A stretch of DNA of 64,000 nt from positions 119,107-183,106 of the forward strand of contig NZ_JADHDY010000008.1 of the NCBI RefSeq assembly GCF_016820535.1. The letters run 5' to 3'. Source of the DNA: Sporosarcina beigongshangi. GTDB lineage: Bacteria > Actinomycetota > Actinomycetes > Actinomycetales > Micrococcaceae. Shown here in pieces: positions 45,632 to 53,487 of the stretch; the stretch's first letter is position 1, and every line of letters starts with the position of its first letter. The position numbers and the translations under genes are program-made. The notes beneath the pieces are model-generated. The model did not search any database. It was not told where the DNA came from and saw only the letters and a list, made by a program, of their open reading frames with translations.

Positions 45632-45702
45632 AGCTGTGACGCAGTAGTTGCACCCGGAAAGCGAATTCCCGACGTTTTTGATGCAACTACCGCGTCACAG
45701 AC
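45632..45702. repeat. Family C 71-bp palindrome, copy 3
   Basis: CTGTGACGCAGTAGTTGCA and TGCAACTACCGCGTCACAG pair over 19 positions with one mismatch. It lies between convergent PHP and helicase genes, 9 bp from the helicase stop. Its centre shares CCCGGAA with copy 2. Confidence 0.92.
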
Positions 45703-45710
45703 GGAAGGGG

Positions 45711-47417
45711 CTAGGAGTCCTGTGCCGGCTTGTCCACGACCTCGCCGTTGCGGCGGCGGGTGCGGGTGCGGCGGGCACGGGGCGCGCCGGTCTCTGCGGG
45801 AGCGGCTGCGCCCTCGGTTGCGGCCGGGGCGGACTCTGCAGAAGAACGACGGCGGCTGCGGGCACCAGCGGTCCGCTCACCGGAGGCGGACTCGTCACGG
45901 CGGCGTTCGCCGTGGTGGGCGCCGGACCGGTTGCCTCCGCGCTCGCCCTCGCGGGGGGCGCGTCCGCCACGGCCGGAATCGGACCGGGGAGAGTTGCGCT
46001 TGCCGGTTTCGCCCAGGTCTTCAAGGACCTCGGCGTCAATGCCTGCGTGGGTGCGCCTGTCGCGCGGGAGGCGGCCCTTGGTGCCTGCCGGGATATCCAG
46101 GTCCGTATACAGGTGCGGGGACGAGGAGTAGGTTTCAATGGGCTCGGGCACGTTCAGGCCCAGGGCCTTGTTGACCAGTGCCCAGCGGGGCATGTCGTCC
46201 CAGTCAACGAAGGTCACGGCGGTGCCCTTGTTGCCTGCGCGGCCGGTGCGGCCCACGCGGTGCAGGTAGATCTTCTCGTCTTCCACGCACTGGTAGTTGA
46301 CCACGTGCGTGACGTCGTCGACGTCGATGCCGCGGGCGGCGACGTCGGTGGCGACGAGCACGTCAACCTTGTTGTTGCGGAAGGCCCGCAGGGCCTGCTC
46401 GCGGGCACCCTGGCCGAGGTCGCCGTGGATGGCGGCGGCCGCGAAACCGCGGTCAACGAGTTCCTCTGCCACCTTGGCGGCCGTGCGCTTGGTCTTGGTG
46501 AAGATGATGGAGCGTCCGCGGCCGTTGGCCTGCAGGATGCGTGCCAGGACCTCGATCTTGTCCAGGTTGTGGGCGCGGTAGATGAGCTGGCGGATGTCCC
46601 GCTTGGTCAGGCCCTCGTCGTCGGGGTCTGCGGCGCGGATGTGCGTGGGCTGCGTCATGTAGCGTCGCGCCATGGCCACAACAGGGCCGGGCATCGTGGC
46701 AGAGAACAGCATGGTCTGGCGCACGGCGGGGGTGCCGGCAATCAGCGTCTCAACGTCGGGCAGGAAGCCCAGGTCCAGCATTTCGTCGGCCTCGTCGAGG
46801 ATGACCATGCGAACGTTCTTGATGTTCAGGTGGCGCTGCTTGAGCAGGTCGATCAGGCGCCCGGGCGTTCCGACAACCAGCTCGACGCCCTTCTGCAGTG
46901 CCTCGACCTGGGGCTCGTAGGCGCGGCCGCCGTAGATCGTGGCGATGCGGATGCCGCGGTGCTTGGACGCGGTGACAAGGTCCCCGGCCACCTGGACGGC
47001 GAGTTCGCGCGTGGGCACGATGATCATGGCCTGCGGGGCTCCAGGGGCGGCCAGCTTGTCAAAGCCCTCGTCCTTGGGTGCCACAATGCGGTTCAGGGCC
47101 GGGATGCCGAAGCCGAGGGTCTTGCCCGTTCCGGTCTTGGCCTGGCCGATGATGTCGTGGCCGGTCAGGGCGATGGGCAGTGTCATGGCCTGGATCGGGA
47201 ACGGGTGGGTGATGCCGGCTTCCGTCAGGGAGGAAACAATCTCGTGGTGGACGCCAAAGCTGGCGAACGTCTCCTTTTCTTCGTGGCGGGCCGGCTCGCT
47301 GCTGCTCAGTGTGCCGTCAATTTCAACGTTTTCGTTGCCATCTTCTGCCTGCAGCAGGGAATCTGTCTCAATGCTCAAATGCTTACCATTCAATTCGTCT
47401 ATACAAGGTGCCGCCAA
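45711..47417 (-). CDS. DEAD-box RNA helicase
   Basis: ATP-dependent RNA helicase, 568 aa. Q motif GITHPFPIQ, motif I AKTGTGKT, Ia PTRELA, II DEAD, III SAT, V TDVAARGID, VI HRVGRTGRAG. Beyond residue 430 the tail is rich in Arg, Gly and Ser (RGGRAPREGERGGNRSGA) and probably binds RNA. The start is uncertain: TTG at 47417 opens the frame; TTG at 47393 or 47378 are possible and none has a good ribosome binding site. Its pairing with a ferritin-like protein is shared with rhlE (Rv3211) and Rv3210c of M. tuberculosis. Confidence 0.92.
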   Translation of the reverse strand: MAAPCIDELNGKHLSIETDSLLQAEDGNENVEIDGTLSSSEPARHEEKETFASFGVHHEIVSSLTEAGITHPFPIQAMTLPIALTGHDIIGQAKTGTGKTLGFGIPALNRIVAPKDEGFDKLAAPGAPQAMIIVPTRELAVQVAGDLVTASKHRGIRIATIYGGRAYEPQVEALQKGVELVVGTPGRLIDLLKQRHLNIKNVRMVILDEADEMLDLGFLPDVETLIAGTPAVRQTMLFSATMPGPVVAMARRYMTQPTHIRAADPDDEGLTKRDIRQLIYRAHNLDKIEVLARILQANGRGRSIIFTKTKRTAAKVAEELVDRGFAAAAIHGDLGQGAREQALRAFRNNKVDVLVATDVAARGIDVDDVTHVVNYQCVEDEKIYLHRVGRTGRAGNKGTAVTFVDWDDMPRWALVNKALGLNVPEPIETYSSSPHLYTDLDIPAGTKGRLPRDRRTHAGIDAEVLEDLGETGKRNSPRSDSGRGGRAPREGERGGNRSGAHHGERRRDESASGERTAGARSRRRSSAESAPAATEGAAAPAETGAPRARRTRTRRRNGEVVDKPAQDS

Positions 47418-47499
47418 CCGGGCTCAACGCTGGCACGAGAGGCCTCACGGAACCGCAGGACGGCGGCACTACCTTAGGGAAGCCGATCGCGGGCTAACA

Positions 47500-47541
47500 A
47501 AAACGTGCCTTCCCGCCGCCAGAAAGGCGGGTGCGGGAAGA
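47500..47541 (-). terminator. Terminator/attenuator between RNB ribonuclease and helicase
   Basis: On the minus strand CTTCCCGCACCCGCC pairs with GGCGGCGGGAAG and is followed by GCACGTTTTTG, a good Rho-independent terminator. It lies 165 bp after the ribonuclease stop and about 85 bp before the helicase frame opens, so it ends the ribonuclease transcript or attenuates the helicase leader. Confidence 0.7.
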
Positions 47542-47704
47542 GCTGATAAGACGCGCGTAGGGGCGGGCTGGTTGAATCAAACACTTACAATCAACGACCG
47601 GGCATCCATGTCTACACCACTTAGTCTAGCGTCACGGGTGCACATTCCTGCCGCCGGAGGCCAATACACGCCGCAGCGCCCGCCCAAATGGTCCGGCGCT
47701 GCGG

Positions 47705-49183
47705 TCACGAAACGGGCTGCCCCACCTGGACAAACCTCACGGTCCGCTTGGGAATGTCCACTTCGGTGAGCCTGACCCGCACCACGGTTCCCGGCTCGAG
47801 GTCGCCCTCGCAGTAGGCGGTCACGGCAGGCGAGGTGATTTGGATTGAGCTGCGGGCGGCGGCTGTCTTGGAATTGTGGCCGTTTTTCTTCGGCCCGGCC
47901 AGCACGACGGCGTCAAACTCGCCTCCGACGTCGTGGCTCAACAGGGCGGCCTCCACAGTGTCGATGGCGGCCCGGTCCACCTTGTTGGCCAGCTGGTTTG
48001 ACTCGGCCATGATGTCCGGCAGCTCCTCTAGGGCGGCGATGGCCCAACCGGGCACCTCCTCGCCGGCGCAGAGGGAAGCGCAGATGGACAGCACGAACCT
48101 GTCCACGAGCCGGCGCAGCGGTGCTGTGGTGTGCGCGTACGGTGCAGCGACGGCGGCCTGCATGACCTGGTCAGGAACTGAGCCATTGAAAGGGGTGTAG
48201 TCGGCGCCGCGAAACAAGGTGGTGGCCGCGTGCATGAGCGCCAGGTGCTTGGGATTGGCGGTGTCCAGGGTTCGCAGGTACGCCCCGTAGGGCATGTCCG
48301 TGCCCCACGGCTTGCCCAGGGCGACAGTCTGCAGGCGGTAGGCGGCGATGGCTGCCTCGTCGGGGGCCGGCATGGTGCGCAGGATCCCCACCTTGCCCTC
48401 AATCATGACCTGGGCGGCGGCCATGCCGGTCAGCAGGGAGATTTGCGCGTTCCAGTCCTCGATGGGCAGGCCTGGCCGGAACTCCAGCACGTACCGCCCG
48501 TCCACGAACTCGACCTCCTGGGCGGGTACGTTGAGGCTTGCCCCTCCCCGGGCACGTTCCAGCTCGATGCGCTTCGTTCCAATCTCGGCCAGAAGCGCCA
48601 AGGTGTCGGCAAACGCGGCAGGCGCGGTTCCGGCGTCGTACATCTGCTGCGCTTCTTCGTAGCCGAGCTTGGCAACACTTTGCACGGTGGCGCGGCGGAC
48701 CAGTGCGGAGGTCTGCGCGCCGCTGGCGTCGAGGTGGATTTCCCAGACATAGGCGGAGCGGGGATCGTTGGCGAACAGGCTCGCAGCGCCCTCGCTCAGC
48801 GGCAGCGGGTGCAACGGTATGCGCTGTCCGGGGGTGTAGATGGTCTGGCCGCGGCGGCGGGTCTCGGCATCCAGGGGGCCGCCGGCCGGGACAAACGCGG
48901 GCACGTCGGCGATGGCGTAGTGGACCACATAGCCGTCGCCGCTGCGCTCCAGGAACATGGCCTGGTCCAGGTCCTGTGAGGTCGGCGGGTCGATGGTGAT
49001 GAACGGCAGGGTGGTGAGGTCAGGGGCGGGGAGCTCGTGGCCGGCGATCACGCGGTCCACCTCGGCCAGAATCTCCGGGGCAAAGCCGTCGGGCAGCTTG
49101 AACTCCTCGTTCAGGGCCGCGAGCGCCTGGGCGAGCGAATGCTGGGCAATGCTGTCTCTGACACCGATGTAGGAATAAGGCAC
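47705..49183 (-). CDS. RNB-domain ribonuclease
   Basis: Exoribonuclease of the RNase II/R family, about 492 aa, shorter than RNase R and without visible cold-shock domains or Zn ribbon at the N-terminus. The RNB catalytic site is DPPTSQDLDQAM (Mg2+-binding Asp residues), with HYAIADVPAFV and an arginine-rich closing part (APLRRLVDRFVL). A C-terminal S1-like segment is possible (GDLEPGTVVRVRLTEVDIPK). GTG 49183 is my choice; a GTG-like in-frame start 16 codons upstream (49231) would leave almost no space for the divergent promoter. It degrades RNA 3' to 5'. Confidence 0.87.
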   Translation of the reverse strand: MPYSYIGVRDSIAQHSLAQALAALNEEFKLPDGFAPEILAEVDRVIAGHELPAPDLTTLPFITIDPPTSQDLDQAMFLERSGDGYVVHYAIADVPAFVPAGGPLDAETRRRGQTIYTPGQRIPLHPLPLSEGAASLFANDPRSAYVWEIHLDASGAQTSALVRRATVQSVAKLGYEEAQQMYDAGTAPAAFADTLALLAEIGTKRIELERARGGASLNVPAQEVEFVDGRYVLEFRPGLPIEDWNAQISLLTGMAAAQVMIEGKVGILRTMPAPDEAAIAAYRLQTVALGKPWGTDMPYGAYLRTLDTANPKHLALMHAATTLFRGADYTPFNGSVPDQVMQAAVAAPYAHTTAPLRRLVDRFVLSICASLCAGEEVPGWAIAALEELPDIMAESNQLANKVDRAAIDTVEAALLSHDVGGEFDAVVLAGPKKNGHNSKTAAARSSIQITSPAVTAYCEGDLEPGTVVRVRLTEVDIPKRTVRFVQVGQPVS

Positions 49184-49248
49184 GATTTCAGCGTAAACGA
49201 TTCTCCCGTGGGAACAAGGGCGGCGCGGCACGGACTACCCTTGGGCGT

Positions 49249-49953
49249 ATGGGTATTTCAGCTTCAGACGCCGACGATTCCGTTTCCGCCGGCGAACTTA
49301 GCGCGCGCTACGACAGCTTTGTGGTGGACCTGCTGGGCAGCATCGCGTACGGGGAGCTCTCCGCCTTTGTGCGCCTGGCCGCCGACGCCAAGCACGCGCC
49401 GTCGTTGCGAGACCGCTCCGTCCTGGGCCGGATGGCCGTGTCCGAGTTTGGCCACTACGAGGCCATGTGTGTGCGGCTCGACGAAATGGGGATGGACCCC
49501 GAGCTGGCCATGGCGCCGTACCAGCGCATGGTGGACGCCTTCCACGAGCGCACCAGGCCCGCGGACTGGCATGAATCACTGATGAAGGCGTACGTGGTGG
49601 AAGCGATCACCGAGGAATTCTATGCTGCCATTGCCGAGCACCTGGATGAGGGCACGCGCGAGGCCATCGCCAAGGTGCGCACGTCCGACGAGCAGGTCGC
49701 CGAGCTGACCAGGCTGTTGAAAAAGATGCTGTCTGAGGATCCGCGGCTATCCTCGCGGCTGGCGCTGTGGGGCCGTCGGCTGGTGGGGGAGGCGCTGACC
49801 CAGGTCCAGCGGATCGGCGCCAAGCACAGCTTCCTGGTGGGACTGCGTCCCGACGCCACGCAGGAACAGGCCGCAGCCGAGGTGTCGGCCATTTTGAGCA
49901 CCCTGACACGCAACCACTCCAAGCGGATGTCCGGGCTGGGACTGACCGCGTAG
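49249..49953 (+). CDS. Ferritin-like fold protein (MiaE-like, Rv3210c type)
   Basis: 234 aa. A four-helix bundle of the ferritin superfamily with a metal site made by Glu and His residues: Glu in IAYGELSAFVRL, EFGHYE (residues about 64-69), and EAITEEFYAAIAEHL. Related to the MiaE tRNA hydroxylase family, but actinobacterial members are not proven hydroxylases. Next to a DEAD-box helicase and an RNase here, which suggests an RNA-related function by association only. Confidence 0.83.
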   Translation: MGISASDADDSVSAGELSARYDSFVVDLLGSIAYGELSAFVRLAADAKHAPSLRDRSVLGRMAVSEFGHYEAMCVRLDEMGMDPELAMAPYQRMVDAFHERTRPADWHESLMKAYVVEAITEEFYAAIAEHLDEGTREAIAKVRTSDEQVAELTRLLKKMLSEDPRLSSRLALWGRRLVGEALTQVQRIGAKHSFLVGLRPDATQEQAAAEVSAILSTLTRNHSKRMSGLGLTA

Positions 49954-50012
49954 CCGCAGGTCGGTTGCCCTGACGGCGTTCCGGGTTGGCCGGTGGACGC
50001 TGATGCTGCGGG

Positions 50013-50146
50013 CACCGAAACTGCAGCTCTTGCGATTGCGGACGCTTGTCGGCGGTTGAAACTGCAGCACTTGCGAGTAAATCGCTCGGTCCATCTCAGG
50101 TGCTGCCATTTCAATTGCGGGAATCGCAGGAGATGCTGTTTCAACT
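50013..50146. repeat. Family B inverted-repeat cluster, copy 3
   Basis: Forward units at 50016-50041 (GAAACTGCAGCTCTTGCGA) and 50058-50076 (GAAACTGCAGCACTTGCGA), inverted units at 50095-50118 and 50119-50146, the same 2+2 order as copy 2. It lies between the ferritin-like gene and the convergent P-loop kinase gene. Confidence 0.85.
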
Positions 50147-50252
50147 CCAAGTTGCGTTGCGTCGCCGCGAAATCGCATAATATTGGCCCTCTCAACGCCA
50201 GTGGCAGCAACGTCATGGACAGCCAAACCCTGGGGACTCCAGACAGGTCCGT

Positions 50253-50759
50253 TCAGCCGGCGCGGACGTCGGCCAGAATGCGCGCGACGGTGGCCTCGAG
50301 CGATTCGGCGGCGACGATCCGCCGCTCCGGGATCCCCTGCAGCGGGTCCCATCCGTGGTACCAGCCGCGCATCGCCTTCTCGCCAAAGTCGGCCTGCTTG
50401 TGCGGCCGGGTGGTGTGGCGCCGCAATGTCTCTTCCAGGCTGAGGTCCCAGGCATAGAACAGGCTTGGCCCGGAATGCCCGTCCCGGAGCCGGTTGAAGC
50501 ACCCGCTGTACTTGCTGGCGTTGAACATGCCGTCCATGATGACGGTTCGCCCGCGCCGCAGTGCCAGTGCGGCCGACGCTTCCAGCATTTCCACGCTCAA
50601 CGATGAATAGTTCCCGGTCTCGCCCAACACGGTGCGGCGAAAGTAGTCCTGCTCAATCCACACGGCCCCAAGTTCCCGCTGCAGGACGCGGGCAAGCGTG
50701 CTCTTGCCGGAACCGGAATTGCCGCGCAGCACTATCAACAGGGACATGCCTCCATCCAA
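50253..50759 (-). CDS. P-loop kinase-like protein
   Basis: 168 aa, a small AAA_33/zeta-toxin-like NTPase. Walker [16 protein letters not shown] (residues about 12-26), then IEQDYFRR, a Walker B-like VIMDGMFNASKY, and the arginine-containing lid HTTRPHKQ. Probably phosphorylates a small molecule; the substrate is unknown. ATG 50759 and ATG 50747 are both possible. GGAGG is too close (1 nt) to the second to be decisive. Confidence 0.82.
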   Translation of the reverse strand: MDGGMSLLIVLRGNSGSGKSTLARVLQRELGAVWIEQDYFRRTVLGETGNYSSLSVEMLEASAALALRRGRTVIMDGMFNASKYSGCFNRLRDGHSGPSLFYAWDLSLEETLRRHTTRPHKQADFGEKAMRGWYHGWDPLQGIPERRIVAAESLEATVARILADVRAG

Positions 50760-51031
50760 GCACTGTTGGCGGCAGGCCGCCCCGGGAGAGCCGTCAAAAA
50801 TTGCATTCTATGCGCCGGCATGAGGGTGCGCCTGGCCGGAAACGAGATTGCCAAGAACCGGCACAAGACCAATGGAGCTGCAGAAGCGGCACGGACCGGA
50901 GATCGTGCCCGGCGCCCCGTTCCGGTCGGCAGGGCAGGAGAATCGCCCGGGGAATGTCACACTTTGAAGATTCCACCGTCTTTCTTAGTGGGAGCTCCAC
51001 CGTGGGGTGCCCAGAAAGTAGGAAATAACCC

Positions 51032-51343
51032 ATGCTGAACCTCGTCATCTTTGATTTCCCCTTTGAGGGTCCCTTCGGCGCCGACATGTCGGCCGCCTTC
51101 GCGCCGCTGGCCGCCGACATCGACAAGCAGCCCGGCCTCGTCTGGAAGGTTTGGACGGAGAAGCCGGCTGAGCAGGCCGCGGGCGGGGTCTACTTGTTTG
51201 CCGACGCCGCTGCCGCCGATGACTTCATCGCGATGCACTCGGCCCGGCTGGAATCCCTGGGCGTCAAGGATGTGACCATCAACCGGCATGAAGTGAACGA
51301 GGAGCTCTCCGCAATTACGAATGCTTCGCTGAGCCGGGACTAG
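51032..51343 (+). CDS. YdhR-type monooxygenase
   Basis: 103 aa, the YdhR family of small ferredoxin-like (dimeric alpha-beta barrel) proteins with putative monooxygenase role. Features: N-terminal strand LNLVIFDFPFEGPFG, KQPGLVWKVWTEKP and AGGVYLFADAAAADDFI. The substrate is unknown. Its last 29 bp overlap, tail to tail, with the 3' end of the ECF sigma gene on the other strand. The 270 bp upstream contain no gene I can support. Confidence 0.87.
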   Translation: MLNLVIFDFPFEGPFGADMSAAFAPLAADIDKQPGLVWKVWTEKPAEQAAGGVYLFADAAAADDFIAMHSARLESLGVKDVTINRHEVNEELSAITNASLSRD

Positions 51344-51866
51344 CACTGTCCCTGCACTCGATGAGGCGCTTTCGGGCCCTGGATATCCGCTGTCGGGCAG
51401 CGGCAGCGGATATCTGCAGACGGTCTGCGATCTCGGGAGCGGTCAGCTCCTCCGCCAGACTGAGGATCAGTGGTTCCCGCAGCGTTGGCGGGAGGTCCTG
51501 GATGGCCCGCAATGCGCCGTCGAGGATTTCCCGGATTTCAACTTGGAGCTGCACACTCTGGGGATCTTCGATGCTGTCGGTGAGCGGCACCACCGACGCC
51601 CGGGCATGCTGGCGGGCGAGGTCGATCGCCACGTTGCGTGCAATTCTGTCCAGCCAGGAGCACATCTGTCCAGGTTCCGGGGACTTCAGGGTTTCGATGG
51701 AGCGCCACGCACGCAGCAACGCCGTTTGGGCCACGTCTTGGGCGTCGTCCGGTGCCACGCCCAGGGAGATGCTCCGCCGGCGGAGCCGGTCGGGCTGGCC
51801 GGAAATCATGGCAACAAGCGAGGAACGGGCATCACGGCTGTCGTCGGCAGTTTTGCCGAAACCCAT
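51315..51866 (-). CDS. Short ECF-type RNA polymerase sigma factor
   Basis: About 183 aa. Region 2: PDDAQDVAQTALLRAW and SWLDRIARNVAIDLAR; region 4: LPPTLREPLILSLAEELTA then PEIADRLQISAAAARQRISR. ATG 51866 has GGCAGG 8 nt upstream; longer frames begin at 51911 and 51929 without a site. No anti-sigma gene is adjacent. Its stop lies within the YdhR gene. The downstream 41-bp repeat and MFS gene are on the other strand. Regulon unknown. Confidence 0.82.
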   Translation of the reverse strand: MGFGKTADDSRDARSSLVAMISGQPDRLRRRSISLGVAPDDAQDVAQTALLRAWRSIETLKSPEPGQMCSWLDRIARNVAIDLARQHARASVVPLTDSIEDPQSVQLQVEIREILDGALRAIQDLPPTLREPLILSLAEELTAPEIADRLQISAAAARQRISRARKRLIECRDSASPGSAKHS

Positions 51867-51931
51867 GGGACACCTGCCGTCTGAAAATAAAGGGAAACCT
51901 GCTTGTTCCATGGTAGAACAGCCGCGCATCG

Positions 51932-52027
51932 CCCGGCCTCGCTTCGCTCACCAGTGGCCCCTCGGCCGCTAGCGCCTACCGGCCTCCCCGGCCTCGCTTC
52001 GCTCACCAGTGGCCCCTCGGCCGCTAG
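51932..52027. repeat. 41-bp exact direct repeat
   Basis: Copies at 51932-51972 and 51987-52027 are identical over 41 bp, 55 bp apart, ending in CGGCCGCTAG. The second overlaps the leader of the MFS gene and ends 15 bp before its start. Origin unknown; possibly slippage or a short mobile remnant. Confidence 0.93.
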
Positions 52028-52042
52028 GCTTAGGCGGTGATT

Positions 52043-53449
52043 ATGGGAAGCACGACGTCGACGGGCAGCTCCTCCTTCAGCCGCGCCTTGGCGCTTTTGG
52101 TCGCCGGGACCTACTTCATGGAGATCCTGGACGGCACCATCATCGCCACGGCGGCGCCCGGCATTGCGGCCGACCTGGGCGTGGACGCCGTGGACATCAA
52201 CCTGGCCATGACCTCCTACCTGATCACCCTGGCCGTTGGCATCCCCATCAGCGGCTGGCTGGCCGAACGCTTCGGAGCGAGGCACGTCTTCACGGCCGCC
52301 ATCGCCGTGTTCACCGTTGCCTCGCTGCTGTGCGCAATCAGCCCCAACCTGGCCTTCCTCTGCGGGGCCCGGATGCTGCAGGGCATGGGTGGCGCCATGA
52401 TGGTGCCCGTGGGGCGGCTGGTGGTGCTGCGCGACGCCGACCGCAAGGAGTTCCTGGAAGCCATTGCCTACCTGACCTGGCCGGCCCTGATCGCCCCGGT
52501 CCTGGCCCCGGTGCTGGGCGGGCTCTTCGTCACCTACGCCAGCTGGCACTGGATCTTCCTCATCAACGTCCCCCTCGGCATCATCGCCTTCGCCGTGGCC
52601 CTGAAAGTGGTGCCGGGCATCCGCGCCCGCAAGGTTCCGCCGCCGGATTGGACGGGCTTTGTCCTGTGCGGTGTGGCACTGGCCGCCCTGGTGATTGGCA
52701 TGGAACTGGTGGGCTCGGCACCCACGCCGTGGGCCGCCGTCGTGCTGTGGCTGGTGCTTGCCGCCGTGGCGCTCGCAGCCATGCTGTGGTGGTTCAAGCG
52801 ATCCCGGCACCCGCTGCTGGACCTGCGCGCGCTGCGCATCCACACCTTCCTGGTGGGCAATGCCGGCGGGGCGCTGTACCGGCTGGTCATCAACGCGGTG
52901 CCGTTCCTGCTGCCGCTGATGTTCATGATCGGCTTCGGCTGGAATGCGTTCGAGGCCGGGCTGATGACCATGGCCGTGTTTGCCGGGAACGTGCTGATCA
53001 AGCCCGCCACCTCGCCGCTGATCAGGCGGTTCGGCTTCCGCAGCGTGCTGTTGCTGAGCAACGCGGGCGGTGCACTGGTGCTGTTTGCATGCGCGTTCCT
53101 GGTGCCCGGGACGCCGCTGGCGGTCATCGCTGCCGTGCTGTTCCTCAGCGGCGTGCTGCGTTCCATCGGTTTCAGCGCATACAACACGGTGCAGTTTGTG
53201 GACGTGCCGAAGGCCCGGATGGCTGGCGCCAACACGCTGTCGTCCACCATCGCCCAGGTCGCCACCGGGCTGGGCGTTGCCGTGGGTGCGCTGGTCCTGC
53301 GCGCCGCAGAGTCCTTGCTGGGTGGCGGGGCGGCGCCGGTGGTGTCGTTCCAGTGGACGTTCGCCGTGCTCGGCGTGCTGATGCTGTATCCGGTGGCCGA
53401 GGCGCTGCGCATGCCGCGCAACGCAGGCGATGAGGCCCGCGTCCGCTAG
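52043..53449 (+). CDS. MFS drug exporter (DHA2/EmrB-QacA type)
   Basis: 468 aa with about 14 hydrophobic helices. Motif D2-type residues (LDGTIIATAAPGIAADLGVD) in TM1, motif A-like GWLAERFGARHVF after TM2, and the antiporter C motif region APVLAPVLGGLFVTY. Proton-coupled efflux of drugs is the family function. AGGCGG lies 5 nt before ATG 52043; a GTG at 52037 is also possible. The two copies of a 41-bp repeat lie directly upstream. Confidence 0.9.
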   Translation: MGSTTSTGSSSFSRALALLVAGTYFMEILDGTIIATAAPGIAADLGVDAVDINLAMTSYLITLAVGIPISGWLAERFGARHVFTAAIAVFTVASLLCAISPNLAFLCGARMLQGMGGAMMVPVGRLVVLRDADRKEFLEAIAYLTWPALIAPVLAPVLGGLFVTYASWHWIFLINVPLGIIAFAVALKVVPGIRARKVPPPDWTGFVLCGVALAALVIGMELVGSAPTPWAAVVLWLVLAAVALAAMLWWFKRSRHPLLDLRALRIHTFLVGNAGGALYRLVINAVPFLLPLMFMIGFGWNAFEAGLMTMAVFAGNVLIKPATSPLIRRFGFRSVLLLSNAGGALVLFACAFLVPGTPLAVIAAVLFLSGVLRSIGFSAYNTVQFVDVPKARMAGANTLSSTIAQVATGLGVAVGALVLRAAESLLGGGAAPVVSFQWTFAVLGVLMLYPVAEALRMPRNAGDEARVR

Positions 53450-53487
53450 CTTTTTCCGGAAGGGGCCGGACGACGCCGGACGGCGGC

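Noticed and set aside
45648..47477. A 609-codon plus-strand frame opposite the DEAD-box helicase
   Set aside because: Antisense shadow; the minus strand carries all helicase motifs.
51932..52027. The 41-bp direct repeat as attachment site of an integrated element
   Set aside because: Only 14 bp separate the two copies, no integrase or tRNA is near, and no cargo lies between them.
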